This document shows, piece after piece, positions 17,235 to 26,755 of a stretch of 64,000 nucleotides of DNA. Origin of the DNA: Enteractinococcus coprophilus (lineage in GTDB: Bacteria; Actinomycetota; Actinomycetes; Actinomycetales; Micrococcaceae); assembly GCF_006716305.1 (NCBI RefSeq), contig NZ_VFOU01000003.1, positions 372,001 through 436,000 of the forward strand. The letters run 5' to 3'. The first letter of the stretch is position 1. Each line of letters begins with the position of its first letter. The notes under the pieces are model-generated. The model made no database searches. It saw only the letters and a list, made by a program, of their open reading frames with translations, and was not told the origin of the DNA. Made by a program: the position numbers and the translations under genes.

Positions 17235-17335
17235 AGTCACGCCGTCGTTGGGCGTTTCGACCCATTGATTTAAGGGCTGCGTTTTTTCGATAAAATCGGG
17301 GGTGCCAATTGGTAGATTCCAGATCAGGAGCAATC

Positions 17336-17584
17336 ATGCCCACAATCGTCGTTGAAGTCATGCCGAAGCCAGAGGTGCTTGACCCACAAGGGAAAGCCAT
17401 CGATGCTCGGCTGCCCGAACTCGGTTTCCGCGAGTTTTCATCCGTACGCCAAGGAAAGCGTTTTGAACTCACTGTGGAGGGTGAGGCCACCGCGGAGGTT
17501 CTGGATCGTGCCAAAGAACTGGCGGCTCAATTGCTGGCCAACCCATCGACCGAATACATTGCCAACGTTGAGGTGGCTAAATGA
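17336..17584 (+). CDS. purS: Phosphoribosylformylglycinamidine synthase subunit PurS
   Basis: 82-residue small subunit that bridges PurL and PurQ in the FGAM synthase complex of purine biosynthesis. Beta-strand pattern and family blocks VEVMPKPEVLDPQGKAI, REFSSVRQGKRFEL and ANPSTEYIANVEV. AGGAG lies 6 bases before the ATG. An in-frame upstream ATG is outside the family N-terminus. A TAAAAT -10-like sequence is at 17291-17296, without a convincing -35. The last four bases overlap purQ (ATGA). Confidence 0.95.
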   Translation: MPTIVVEVMPKPEVLDPQGKAIDARLPELGFREFSSVRQGKRFELTVEGEATAEVLDRAKELAAQLLANPSTEYIANVEVAK

Positions 17585-18318
17585 GCAAACCGAAAATCGG
17601 CGTCGTGATGTTCGACGCGGCAACGGATGCGGCCTCAGTGATCCGCGCCGTGGAGTTAGCCGGTGGACAACCGGTGAAGCTGCACCCCAAAACAACCACC
17701 GCACCTGATGTAGCTGATCTGAGGGTCGTGATTTTGCCTGGTGGTTTCTCCTACGGAGACTATCTGCGTCCCGGTGCACTTGCTGCGACCCAGCCGATTA
17801 TGAGCGTGTTGGAAGATGCAGTCAAGGCTAAAGAGCTCACCGTTGTTGGTCTGGGCAATGGGTTTCAGGTGCTCACCGAAGCCGGGATGCTTCCCGGCGG
17901 GTTTATCGCCAATACCACCCCCGGTTACCACCACGCCGAGGTGGAATTCATGGTCGAAAACACTGTTTCGGCGCTCACGAATGCTTACGAAGCCGCCGAT
18001 GTGATTCGACTACCGCAAAAGGCTGCGTTTGGTTCCTACACCGCCACCGAGACCGAGCTGGAAGCACTTGAGGCCAATGGGAATGTCATTGTGCGTTCCA
18101 AGGATTCCTCGTCGGGCTCAGCCCGCGACATCGCAGGCATTAGCTCCGATGACGGGCTGGTATTAGGACTGATGGCCAACCCGGAATACGCGATCGAAGA
18201 AGGCTTTGGTACCGATCATCCAGATGGCCCCGGATTGGGCGTCGATGGTCAGGGCCTGTTTATTTCCGTGGTGCGCGCCGCAGGTGCAACCAATGCTGAA
18301 GGAGTTGTCGGTGCATAA
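17581..18318 (+). CDS. purQ: PurQ-like glutaminase subunit lacking catalytic Cys and His
   Basis: 245 residues in the purQ position, overlapping both neighbours. The class I glutaminase fold is clear (VVILPGGFSYGDYLRPGA, 49-66; NGFQVLTEAGMLPGG, 93-107; ARDIAGI). The nucleophile elbow, usually G-I-C-N-G, reads G-L-G-N-G, with glycine 92 where the catalytic Cys belongs. The catalytic His-Pro-Glu motif reads Asn200-Pro-Glu202. Only the Glu of the triad remains, and the segment after the elbow also differs from the family pattern. The subunit should therefore be unable to hydrolyse glutamine but may keep a structural role in the PurS-PurQ-PurL complex. The reading frame is intact, so this is not ordinary gene decay. 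Confidence 0.9.
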   Translation: MSKPKIGVVMFDAATDAASVIRAVELAGGQPVKLHPKTTTAPDVADLRVVILPGGFSYGDYLRPGALAATQPIMSVLEDAVKAKELTVVGLGNGFQVLTEAGMLPGGFIANTTPGYHHAEVEFMVENTVSALTNAYEAADVIRLPQKAAFGSYTATETELEALEANGNVIVRSKDSSSGSARDIAGISSDDGLVLGLMANPEYAIEEGFGTDHPDGPGLGVDGQGLFISVVRAAGATNAEGVVGA

Positions 18319-20611
18319 CACTCAACTAGATACGGTCGCTCACGCCGGAAAAACCCCCGAGGTTGAGCAACCCTGGGCTGCTCTCGGGTTGAATGCTGAA
18401 GAATACGGTCGCATTCGAGACATCCTCGGCCGCCGTCCGACCGAAGCCGAGTTGGCCATGTATTCGTCGATGTGGTCCGAGCACACCTCGTATAAGTCCT
18501 CGAAAGTCCACCTGCGCCAGTTCGGTGAGAAAACGACCGAAGAAATGCAGCAGCACATGCTGGTGGGCCTGGGTGAAAACGCCGGTGTGGTCGATCTGGG
18601 TGACGGTTGGGCGGTGACCTTCAAGGTCGAATCGCACAACTCGCCGTCCTATCTGGAACCGTTCCAGGGCGCTGCAACCGGTATTGGTGGTGTGGTGCGT
18701 GACATTATCTCGATGGGTGCCCGCCCGGTGGCCGTGTTGGATTCGCTGCGCGTGGGCCATGAGGATCACGAAGATACCGCTCGCATTGTCAAAGGGGCCG
18801 TGGCCGGTGTTGGGCACTACGGCAACATCTTAGGGGTACCAAATATTGCGGGAGAAACCGCGTTTGATGCGGTGTTCCAAGGCAACCCGTTAGTCAACGC
18901 TGGCGCGGTGGGCGTGCTGCGCCACGAGGATTTACGCCTGGCCCAGGCTTCGGGGACCGGTAACAAAATTGTGCTGTTCGGTGCGCGCACCGGTGGCGAC
19001 GGCATCGGTGGCGCGGCCATGAGCTCGGCTGCGTTCGACGACGAGGGTGCCGCCAACACGCCGGTGGTCCAAGCCGGGGACCCGCTGCAGGAAAACGTAA
19101 TCATCGAAGCCACGCTGGAACTATTTGCCACATCGCTGGTCGAGGGCATCCAGGACCTGGGGGCCGCCGGAATCGCCTGTGCGACGTCCGAGCTGGCTGC
19201 CGGTGGCGACGGCGGAATGCACGTCGAACTGACCAACGTGCTGCTGCGCGACGAGGGCCTTTCAGCCGGTGACATTTTGATGTCCGAGTCCCAAGAACGC
19301 ATGATGGCCGTGGTCACCCCGGAGAACCAGACCGCATTCGAGCAGATCATGGAAAAATACGGGGTCGAGTACTCCTGGCTTGGCGAGGTCAACGACTCGG
19401 GTCGGTTGACCATCGACTGGAACGGCGAACGCATCGTCGATGTCGACCCCACCACGGTTGCCGATGGCGGACCCGTCTACGAGCGCCCATATGCGCGCCC
19501 TGAGTGGTTGGACACGGTCCAGGCCGACACGTTCCGTGCCTCGGATGCGGCTGCCAGCCTCCCGGAAACCGGTGAAGAGCTCAAGGCCGCCGTCATCGAG
19601 CTGATGGCTAGCGCCAATATGGCAGATCGCTCGTGGCTCACCTCCCAAACCGATACCTCGGTGGGTGGCAACACCCGGCAAGCGGCCCCGAATGACTCGG
19701 GCGTGCTGCGCGTGGATGAGGAAACCGGCATGGGCATTGGTCTGGCAATTGATTGCAACTCGCGTTACGTTTATCTGGATCCGTACGTGGGTTCCCAGTT
19801 GGCCGTGGCCGAGTCCTACCGCAATGTGGCCACCTCGGGTGCGACCCCGTTGGGGATTTCCGATGGTCTGAACTTTGGCTCACCGGAAGATCCGGGTGTC
19901 ATGTGGCAGTTCGCCGAGTCGACCCGCGGGATTGCCGATGCCTGCATGGAGCTGGGTATTCCGGTGACCGGTGGCAACGTGTCACTGTACAACCAAACCG
20001 TGGACACCCCGATCCACCCGACCCCGATGATCGTGACCCTGGGGCGTTATGACGACGTCGCGACCGCGGTGCCATCCTGGCTCCACCCGGCATTTGATGG
20101 TTCGGCTATCTACCTGCTGGGTGAAACTTTCGATGAGCTCGACGGTTCCGAATTCGCGCACCTGCGCGGTCACCTGGGCGGTGTCCCACCGAAAGTTAAT
20201 TTGGCCAAAGAACAACAATTAGCCGGGTTATTGTCCAATGCCTCGCGCACGCACATGTTGGATGCCGCACACGACCTGTCCGATGGTGGACTGGCCGGTG
20301 CACTGTCCGACATGGTGCTAGCGGCCGGGGTTGGCGTGCGCATTAACCTGGACTACATCACCGAACGCGACGGTATCGACGCGTTCACTGCGCTGTTCTC
20401 CGAATCGCAGGGCCGTGCGCTCGTGGCTGTGCCATTATCCGAGGAAGTACGCTTCCGCGGGATCGCCGAGTCGCGAAACTACCCATCGCTGCGTATCGGC
20501 GTGGTGGATGCTAGCTCGCAGGCTCTGGAACTGCAGGACCTGTTCGCCATCACCATTGATGAGTTGCGCGAAGGCTGGGCTACCGCCTTGCCGAAACGCT
20601 TCGGCAACTAA
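18311..20611 (+). CDS. purL: Phosphoribosylformylglycinamidine synthase subunit PurL
   Basis: 766-residue small-type PurL, the ATP-dependent synthetase subunit that converts FGAR to FGAM using ammonia from PurQ. It has two AIRS-like halves. Catalytic and ATP-binding blocks are intact: SEHTSYKSSKVHLRQF, HNSPSYLEPFQGAATG with the following GGVVRDI, and DLGAAGIACATSELA in the first half; NFGSPEDP and AHDLSDGGLAGAL in the second. The GTG at 18311 was chosen because AAGGAG sits 6 bases before it; it overlaps the purQ stop by 8 bases. A terminator follows, so purS-purQ-purL forms a tight three-gene operon. Confidence 0.96.
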   Translation: MHNTQLDTVAHAGKTPEVEQPWAALGLNAEEYGRIRDILGRRPTEAELAMYSSMWSEHTSYKSSKVHLRQFGEKTTEEMQQHMLVGLGENAGVVDLGDGWAVTFKVESHNSPSYLEPFQGAATGIGGVVRDIISMGARPVAVLDSLRVGHEDHEDTARIVKGAVAGVGHYGNILGVPNIAGETAFDAVFQGNPLVNAGAVGVLRHEDLRLAQASGTGNKIVLFGARTGGDGIGGAAMSSAAFDDEGAANTPVVQAGDPLQENVIIEATLELFATSLVEGIQDLGAAGIACATSELAAGGDGGMHVELTNVLLRDEGLSAGDILMSESQERMMAVVTPENQTAFEQIMEKYGVEYSWLGEVNDSGRLTIDWNGERIVDVDPTTVADGGPVYERPYARPEWLDTVQADTFRASDAAASLPETGEELKAAVIELMASANMADRSWLTSQTDTSVGGNTRQAAPNDSGVLRVDEETGMGIGLAIDCNSRYVYLDPYVGSQLAVAESYRNVATSGATPLGISDGLNFGSPEDPGVMWQFAESTRGIADACMELGIPVTGGNVSLYNQTVDTPIHPTPMIVTLGRYDDVATAVPSWLHPAFDGSAIYLLGETFDELDGSEFAHLRGHLGGVPPKVNLAKEQQLAGLLSNASRTHMLDAAHDLSDGGLAGALSDMVLAAGVGVRINLDYITERDGIDAFTALFSESQGRALVAVPLSEEVRFRGIAESRNYPSLRIGVVDASSQALELQDLFAITIDELREGWATALPKRFGN

Positions 20612-20620
20612 CTTCAGTAA

Positions 20621-20656
20621 ACAACGGGTGGGGTGAGGGATCATCCCACCCGTTGT
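20621..20656 (+). terminator. Terminator after purL
   Basis: A 12 bp stem (20621-20632 with 20645-20656) around a 12-base loop, 10 bases after the purL stop; followed by GTTG rather than a long T run. Confidence 0.65.
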
Positions 20657-20754
20657 GTTGTGCACAGCCAAATTCCACCTTCCGGACGAGTTCAGTTCAC
20701 CAAGTACTCGCTAAAATTGAAGGGGCAACAGCGTTTTGAGGTAGGTAGTTCTTT

Positions 20755-23388
20755 TTGTCCGATTCCATCCCGCTGCGTCACAGCGCGGCATCGACCAACC
20801 CCGAACCATCCCAGGTGGATGTCTCATCGGAGTATCGCCACACGCTGTTGACCGCTCGCGGTGTTGGGGACCCAGGAATGATCTCCGACGACGTCCTGCT
20901 AGCATCCGGCCTCACCGAGACTCAAGTGACGGCCCGCAAAAACGCCGGGTTGATCAACACTCAGCCGGATGAATCTTCGCGCTCACTGGCCACTATTCTG
21001 CGCACCCACATTCTGACCTTATTCAATTTGGTCCTGTTTATCTGTGCGTTGGGCATTATCATCATGGGCCGCTGGCTCGATTTACTGTTCGCCATTGCCG
21101 GGGTGTCCAATGTGATCATCGGCGTGGTCCAGGAGTACTCGGCCAAACGCAAACTTGATCGCATCGCGCTGTTGCACCAAGACGGCATTATCGTCCAGCG
21201 CAACGGGACACACACCGAAATCCACCTTCATGAGGCCGTGTTGGACGACGTTGTCTTCCTACGTGCCGGTGACCAGGTCCCCGCAGATGGCCTCGTGTTA
21301 GCCTCCGAGAGCCTGGATGTTGATGAATCCCTGATCACCGGCGAAGCAGATCCCGTCTATAAACCCACCGGTGCCACCGTGCTATCGGGCACCTCGGTCG
21401 TGGCCGGGAACGGCTACTTTCGCATTACCGGGGTGGGCTCCGACTCGCACGCGGCCAGACTGACCAAACGTGCCCGCAAATTTACGAAAATTAATTCGGA
21501 GCTGCGCACCGCCTTAGACAAGGTGGCCAGCTGGATCACCATCGCGCTCATCCCGCTGATTGCGGTGGTCGCCTGGGGACAGATCAATGCCCTGGGCGGT
21601 TGGGATCAGGTGGTCGCTGACGGCACCATGAACTGGGCGCTGATCGCCACAATCTCTGGTATCACGACCATGATCCCACAAGGGCTGGCGTTGATGACCA
21701 CCATCTCATTTGCTATGGCTGCCCTGACCCTGAGCAGCAAGAAGGTACTCATCCAGGAACAGCCGGCCGTGGAGATCCTGGCTCGGGTCGATACCGTGTG
21801 CCTGGATAAAACTGGCACGCTTACCGAAGGGATCATGCAGTTCTCCGAAGCCAAACAGCTTGCCGTCACGGATCGCGGCTGGCGACTCGTGTTGGGCCAT
21901 ATCGGAGCGGATCCGAACGCCAATATCACGGCCTCGGCCCTGCGCGAGCCGTTTCCCGACACTCCTGAGCTGCCGCAAACCGATGCGATCTCCTTTGCTT
22001 CGGAACGCCGTTGGTCGGCCTTTGCCTTCGGGCAACCCGGCGCAACAGTCCCGGCCGCTGGGGCCTGGGTGCTGGGTGCGCCTGAGTCAATTATTCCGGC
22101 ACTTGGTGTTGATGACTCCACCAAAGACCGCTACCATCAGCGTGCCAAAGACCTCTCGTCAACCGGTAAGCGGACCATGATGCTTGCGCACTCAATGACG
22201 CCCTCGGTTGCGGCCACCGCGCAGCAGCCCTGGTTCGGCGACCAGGTGGCCTTACCGCCAAACCTCTCCCCCGCCGCAATCCTGACCTTTGAGGAAAAAG
22301 TTCGAGACGACGCCCGCGAGACGCTGGAATACTTCCAGGAACAAGGCGTCGGGCTAAAGGTCATTTCCGGGGACTCCCCGCACACCGTGGCCGCAGTGGC
22401 TCGGCAGATCGGTTGGGAGCACCCCGGCCCCGGCTACGATGCTCGCGAGCTGCCCGATAGCATTGAAGGGATGGCCAAGGTCATGGATCAACACTCGGTC
22501 TTTGGTCGGGTCTCACCGGATCAAAAAGAGCAAATGGTCAAAGCGTTGCAATACCGCGGCCACGTGGTGGCCATGACCGGGGACGGCGTCAACGACGCAC
22601 TAGCTGTTAAAACTGCCGATCTAGGTATCGCGATGGGTGACGCAGCTGCTGCGACCAAGGCTGTGTCGCGCATGGTCCTGCTAGATTCCAAATTCTCGCG
22701 ACTGCCGCATGTTCTAGCTGAGGGCCGCAAGGTCATCGCTAATATGGAACGCCTGGCGCACTTGTTTTTGGCCAAGACTTCCTACGCATTTCTCTTCGTG
22801 TTGTTCTTCTCGCTACTGGCCTGGCAATACCCGGCTCTACCCCGACAGATGTCGACCGCAGACTTCCTGTTCATCGGGATCGCTTCATTTATTCTGGCGC
22901 TGATGCCCAACCCGAGACGCTACGTGCCAGGGTTCTTGTCGCGTGCTTTGAAGTTCGCCATCCCCTCGGGCGTCGTTTTGATGGCAGCCCTATGGGGTAT
23001 CAATTGGTACGCCCGAGTCTGGGCGGGTGATTTCAGTGGCGTGCTGCCGCTTGCCGCAGAAGATCCCACCGCTCCGCTGGTCATGGAACAGCTGCAAACC
23101 GCCACCTTCATCACGCTGACCCTGACGGGCCTGTGGCTGCTCAACGTCATCTCACGGCCACTGAACTGGCAGAAAATTGCCATGCTCATTGGGCTGTACG
23201 TGGTGTTCATCCTCGTACTCACCGTGCCGGTCTTACTGTGGTATCACCAGTTCATCCTGCCTCCGGCGCCGATTATTATCGCAGCCGTAGCGATCGCTGT
23301 CCTGGGATCCGTCGGGATCGAGATCATCCACCGTATTCACGATGCGCGCATGGGCGTGGCACCTATCGATCCGCGCCCGAAAGCCTAG
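20755..23388 (+). CDS. HAD-IC family P-type ATPase (CtpE-like cation pump)
   Basis: 877-residue complete P-type ATPase without heavy-metal-binding domain or CPx motif. It resembles CtpE-type and other P2-like pumps, which carry Ca2+ or related cations. The first membrane pair is at about 80-125, and the actuator domain has the variant TGEADPV (TGES in most pumps). The second membrane pair includes ITTMIPQGLAL. Phosphorylation motif DKTGTLTEG with D351, hinge GDGVNDALAVKTADLGIAMG, and five or six C-terminal helices. The start is the TTG at 20755, with GAGGTAGG about 8 bases upstream. A TAAAAT (20712-20717) may be its -10. The substrate ion cannot be decided from the sequence alone. Confidence 0.9.
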   Translation: MSDSIPLRHSAASTNPEPSQVDVSSEYRHTLLTARGVGDPGMISDDVLLASGLTETQVTARKNAGLINTQPDESSRSLATILRTHILTLFNLVLFICALGIIIMGRWLDLLFAIAGVSNVIIGVVQEYSAKRKLDRIALLHQDGIIVQRNGTHTEIHLHEAVLDDVVFLRAGDQVPADGLVLASESLDVDESLITGEADPVYKPTGATVLSGTSVVAGNGYFRITGVGSDSHAARLTKRARKFTKINSELRTALDKVASWITIALIPLIAVVAWGQINALGGWDQVVADGTMNWALIATISGITTMIPQGLALMTTISFAMAALTLSSKKVLIQEQPAVEILARVDTVCLDKTGTLTEGIMQFSEAKQLAVTDRGWRLVLGHIGADPNANITASALREPFPDTPELPQTDAISFASERRWSAFAFGQPGATVPAAGAWVLGAPESIIPALGVDDSTKDRYHQRAKDLSSTGKRTMMLAHSMTPSVAATAQQPWFGDQVALPPNLSPAAILTFEEKVRDDARETLEYFQEQGVGLKVISGDSPHTVAAVARQIGWEHPGPGYDARELPDSIEGMAKVMDQHSVFGRVSPDQKEQMVKALQYRGHVVAMTGDGVNDALAVKTADLGIAMGDAAAATKAVSRMVLLDSKFSRLPHVLAEGRKVIANMERLAHLFLAKTSYAFLFVLFFSLLAWQYPALPRQMSTADFLFIGIASFILALMPNPRRYVPGFLSRALKFAIPSGVVLMAALWGINWYARVWAGDFSGVLPLAAEDPTAPLVMEQLQTATFITLTLTGLWLLNVISRPLNWQKIAMLIGLYVVFILVLTVPVLLWYHQFILPPAPIIIAAVAIAVLGSVGIEIIHRIHDARMGVAPIDPRPKA

Positions 23389-23396
23389 GCACGAGC

Positions 23397-23427
23397 AAGG
23401 CCCGGGGTCAGAACCTCCCCGGGCCTT
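23397..23427 (+). terminator. Hairpin terminator after the P-type ATPase
   Basis: An 11 bp perfect GC-rich stem (23397-23407 with 23417-23427) 9 bases after the stop; no T run, so efficiency is uncertain. The remaining 238 bases up to the P450 gene hold no gene that I can recognise. Confidence 0.6.
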
Positions 23428-23665
23428 GGTACCGCAACCACAGAACCTCAGCGGTACAGCAGGAGTAGAATTTCCCGCCTCATATAACCACACAGGAACA
23501 ACACATCTGCGTCTTCGGTAGTGCCGCAAGTCATCTCGACGTTCAAGCGACTACCAGATGGTTTCCATCGTGAGACCATTATGCATGTGACAACAATCAC
23601 AGTCAAGCTTTGTTCTCACGTTGTTCCCTTGCGCAACCATCAGGTAGGATGCCGGTTACCCTCAG

Positions 23666-26600
23666 CTAGCTGGCCACGACAACATCGGCCGCGTCGGCTT
23701 GCACGAGCTCCTCGATGACGGTGGTGACCCACGCGATCGTTTCATCAGTTGCCAACGTGCCCCCACCGGCGTCGTGCCGCCCGATTTCTCCGACGCGTCG
23801 GGCGCCTAACTCTTGGAAAGCTGCATCCACCAGGGTTGCGCCTTTGGCAAAGAATTCATACGAGCTATCGCCGAGTCCAAACAGCGCGTAGTACAACGAT
23901 GTGAGATCCGTACCCTCGGCTAACAATTGGGCATACAGGTCACGAATGCCGGTGGGCAGTTCGCCCTCGTCATAACTGGAGGTGATGACCAGCATGGGGG
24001 TGTCCGTCTGGAAGTCGCCCGGTTGCATGGTCGACATATCGACCGCCGTGGCGTTGGCACGGTCTGCGAGCGCCCGGACCAGTTCTTCGGAGACCAATTC
24101 GGCATTGCCCGATTCGGTGGCATAGGCGATGGTCAGCGGTGGCAGGTGCTCGTTGTTGAGCTCAACCTCGTGTTGCGGTTGCTGCGCGCGCGGCAGAGCT
24201 GTCGCAGAGGCCGCAATGAAACGGCGTTTTTGCGTATCGGTCAGTTTGGTGCGTGGTCGCAGGTCGGTTGTATTGGACTTTTCGTACGCATCGATCATCA
24301 ACCAACCGTCCCAGGTGGTGGACCGGGCCAGGTGATGACGTAGGGCAGGCAAACCCGCGACCTGCTTGATTCGCGGGGCAGCGAGATCGGTTGCGATGAC
24401 CTCTGCCAATTCACGTGCATCGGTGCGCTGAGACGGAATGGTGCCAACCGGTCCGCGGCGTAGCCAACCAGCAGCATAGAGACCCTCGGTGATCCGGCCG
24501 GTGCTGCGCGCCTCGTCACTGACCTGCAGCAGTTGTTCGGTTTGGTCACCGTGGAACCCGATCGCGGTGATAACCGAGGTCGTTGCGATCTTGTACGTCG
24601 TGGTCGTCGAGGACATCATCAGCGCTTCGACCTTACCGTCGGTAGTGACTACTTCATCAGGGGTATGGCCGAAGTACCAGTTGATCTTCATGCGCGCAGC
24701 CGGGTCTGCTGGGCGAGCTGCGAGTTCGGCCACGAGTTTTGCGCGAGCATCATGAGGTGCTGCTTCGGGGTCGAACCCGGTCACGGTGTGGGTGATGCCG
24801 GGTAGGTCAGCGATTTCACGCAGCATGACGGTATCGAATTTTGCTGCGGTAACGTCAGACCGGCCGATGACATTGATCGCGTGCAAGTGCTCGGTCAACG
24901 CTGCGTGAGTGGGTTCATCAATATCCGTTGCCGCCAACTGCTCTGCAGTGGAGGCCAGCAGCCGAATCATGTCCATGGCCACGTTGCCATTGCCCACGAC
25001 CGTGGTCGTAGTTCCCAACGTTGGCAGCTGGGTGGTGGTCCGGTGTTGTTGAGCATCAGCGTTGAGCAGTCGCGCGAGCTGTCCTGCCCCATAAACTTGG
25101 GGTGCATCCGCACCGTCAATGGCCAGGGTGTTATCGGCGCTCAGGCCCGTGGCGACGACGACGACGTCGTGGGTGTCGCGCAGCTGCTGCAGAGTGATTT
25201 CGGCGCCATCGGAGTGCATCGTGGAGACCTTCGGCGCGTGGAAGGATGGGCGGCCGTGGATGGCGACGTCGTCGAGTGGCTGGCCGGTGGTCACCGTGGT
25301 GGAGCCGATGAATTCGACGCCGTGGCGTTCAAAGAGCTGACTGAATTGGACTTCTACATCCTTGGTGCCCTGGTGATCGGCGGCCACACCCGAGCGTACG
25401 AGCCCAAAGGGGGTTGGGGATTTATCGAAGACGGTCACCCGAGCATCCGGCAGACGGCGTGTGATGGCCTGAGCCGTATAACAGCCCGCTGGTCCGGAGC
25501 CCACGATGGCAACATGTGCTGGCTGCATCTCAGACTCGACAGCTGACACTTCGGCGTCCCAGCGTACGGGCAGCAGATCCATACCGCGGAAGACCCAGCC
25601 ACCGGCTTCTGCCGGCCGATCTGGAATCAGCCCGAGGTTTGGGAGCTCGGAGAACAGTTTTGGCAGGGCCGCGGCGAACTGTGCGCGGGCAACCCAGGCG
25701 CCCAAGCACACGTGCACGCCCTTACCAAAGGCGAGGTGAGCGCCTTCGCCGGTTCGGGTCAGGTCGAAGCGCTCTGGGCTCTTCCAATAGTTTTCATCTC
25801 GGTTTGCTGACAACAGCGAGATGCCAAGTTTTGCGCCGGCCGGTAGGAACGTGCCCTGCAGTACGACGTCGCGGGTGGTTTGCCGCGAGTACATGCCAAT
25901 CGGTGCGACCCAGCGGATTGCTTCATCAAATACCGCATCCCACAGGGCGGGGTCGGCTTGGACCATAGCCAGCTGATCTGGGTTTTGCATCAGCGCCCAG
26001 GCGGCCACGCCGATCGCATCGCGCGGTTCATTGAGTCCCCCACCGATGGTCATTTTCAGATTGGCTCGAATCGATTCCACCGGCATCTGATAGTCCGGCA
26101 ACCGAACCAGAGCGGACAGCATCGAATCGTCCTGGTGGATTTTATGCCAGGCCAGCATCTCATCGAGGGCTTCATCGACTTCGTTATACGAGGCCTCACC
26201 TTTTGCCCACACCACTGGATCATCTGCATAATTACCGGTGGCATCGATCATGGTCTGGGACCAGCGCTGCAGATCCTGTTGAGTCACGTTGTGTAACCCC
26301 GTAACGGCGCGCAGGTTTTCCCCAGCATAGGGCGCAGCAAAGTCCCACACGAGATCCGCCCCGGGGCCTTTGGCTTTGAGTTCATTGAGGTACCGCTGGG
26401 CGTTGCGTTCAAAAATAGGTGCCCAGGTTTTCTTCACGACAGACGGACGCATGACCGGCTGCCAGGCTTGTCGTTCGACCCGGTGCTCAGGGTCGTCTTT
26501 ACGCAGCATGGAATGGCCCATGGCTCGGATCATCAGGGAACCTTCTTCGTTGGCCGAAAAGGTTTCTTGATCCAGCTCGGTGTCGTGCACGGCATCATAA

Positions 26601-26755
26601 GAGGTGATCAGATACCGACCGATTGCTGGGATCCAGTGTACTCCGCCTTCGGCGCGGAGACGTTCGAAGGTTGGGAACGGATCGCGGTAGAGTTCTTCGA
26701 TCGTCACCCAATCCGCAACTGGAGCGGGTTTGCCGTGGCCATGTGTTGTCGTCAT
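23666..26755 (-). CDS. Three-domain fusion: cytochrome P450 - adrenodoxin-reductase-like - flavodoxin
   Basis: A 1029-residue, apparently self-sufficient cytosolic monooxygenase. Residues about 1-405 are a complete P450: ExxR at E278-R281, haem loop FGKGVHVCLG with ligand C350. The I-helix reads GGGLNEP (238-244), with Pro where the usual oxygen-activating Thr stands. Residues about 412-850 are an FprA/adrenodoxin-reductase-like module: FAD motif VGSGPAG (418-424), NADPH motif VVGNGNVAMD (586-595), FAD C-terminal block GWLRRGPVGTIP (763-774). Residues about 873-1020 are a flavodoxin: FMN loop YATESGNAE (878-886), SSYDEGELP (926-934), FGLGDSSYEFF (959-969). Electrons would pass NAD(P)H-FAD-FMN-haem in one chain. 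AAAGGA precedes the ATG by 9 bases, and the start overlaps the upstream gene's stop (ATGA). Substrate unknown. Confidence 0.92.
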   Translation of the reverse strand: MTTTHGHGKPAPVADWVTIEELYRDPFPTFERLRAEGGVHWIPAIGRYLITSYDAVHDTELDQETFSANEEGSLMIRAMGHSMLRKDDPEHRVERQAWQPVMRPSVVKKTWAPIFERNAQRYLNELKAKGPGADLVWDFAAPYAGENLRAVTGLHNVTQQDLQRWSQTMIDATGNYADDPVVWAKGEASYNEVDEALDEMLAWHKIHQDDSMLSALVRLPDYQMPVESIRANLKMTIGGGLNEPRDAIGVAAWALMQNPDQLAMVQADPALWDAVFDEAIRWVAPIGMYSRQTTRDVVLQGTFLPAGAKLGISLLSANRDENYWKSPERFDLTRTGEGAHLAFGKGVHVCLGAWVARAQFAAALPKLFSELPNLGLIPDRPAEAGGWVFRGMDLLPVRWDAEVSAVESEMQPAHVAIVGSGPAGCYTAQAITRRLPDARVTVFDKSPTPFGLVRSGVAADHQGTKDVEVQFSQLFERHGVEFIGSTTVTTGQPLDDVAIHGRPSFHAPKVSTMHSDGAEITLQQLRDTHDVVVVATGLSADNTLAIDGADAPQVYGAGQLARLLNADAQQHRTTTQLPTLGTTTTVVGNGNVAMDMIRLLASTAEQLAATDIDEPTHAALTEHLHAINVIGRSDVTAAKFDTVMLREIADLPGITHTVTGFDPEAAPHDARAKLVAELAARPADPAARMKINWYFGHTPDEVVTTDGKVEALMMSSTTTTYKIATTSVITAIGFHGDQTEQLLQVSDEARSTGRITEGLYAAGWLRRGPVGTIPSQRTDARELAEVIATDLAAPRIKQVAGLPALRHHLARSTTWDGWLMIDAYEKSNTTDLRPRTKLTDTQKRRFIAASATALPRAQQPQHEVELNNEHLPPLTIAYATESGNAELVSEELVRALADRANATAVDMSTMQPGDFQTDTPMLVITSSYDEGELPTGIRDLYAQLLAEGTDLTSLYYALFGLGDSSYEFFAKGATLVDAAFQELGARRVGEIGRHDAGGGTLATDETIAWVTTVIEELVQADAADVVVAS

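Noticed and set aside
24881-25546. 221-codon plus-strand frame opposite the P450 fusion
   Set aside because: Antisense shadow of the reductase domain; no ribosome-binding site or family pattern.
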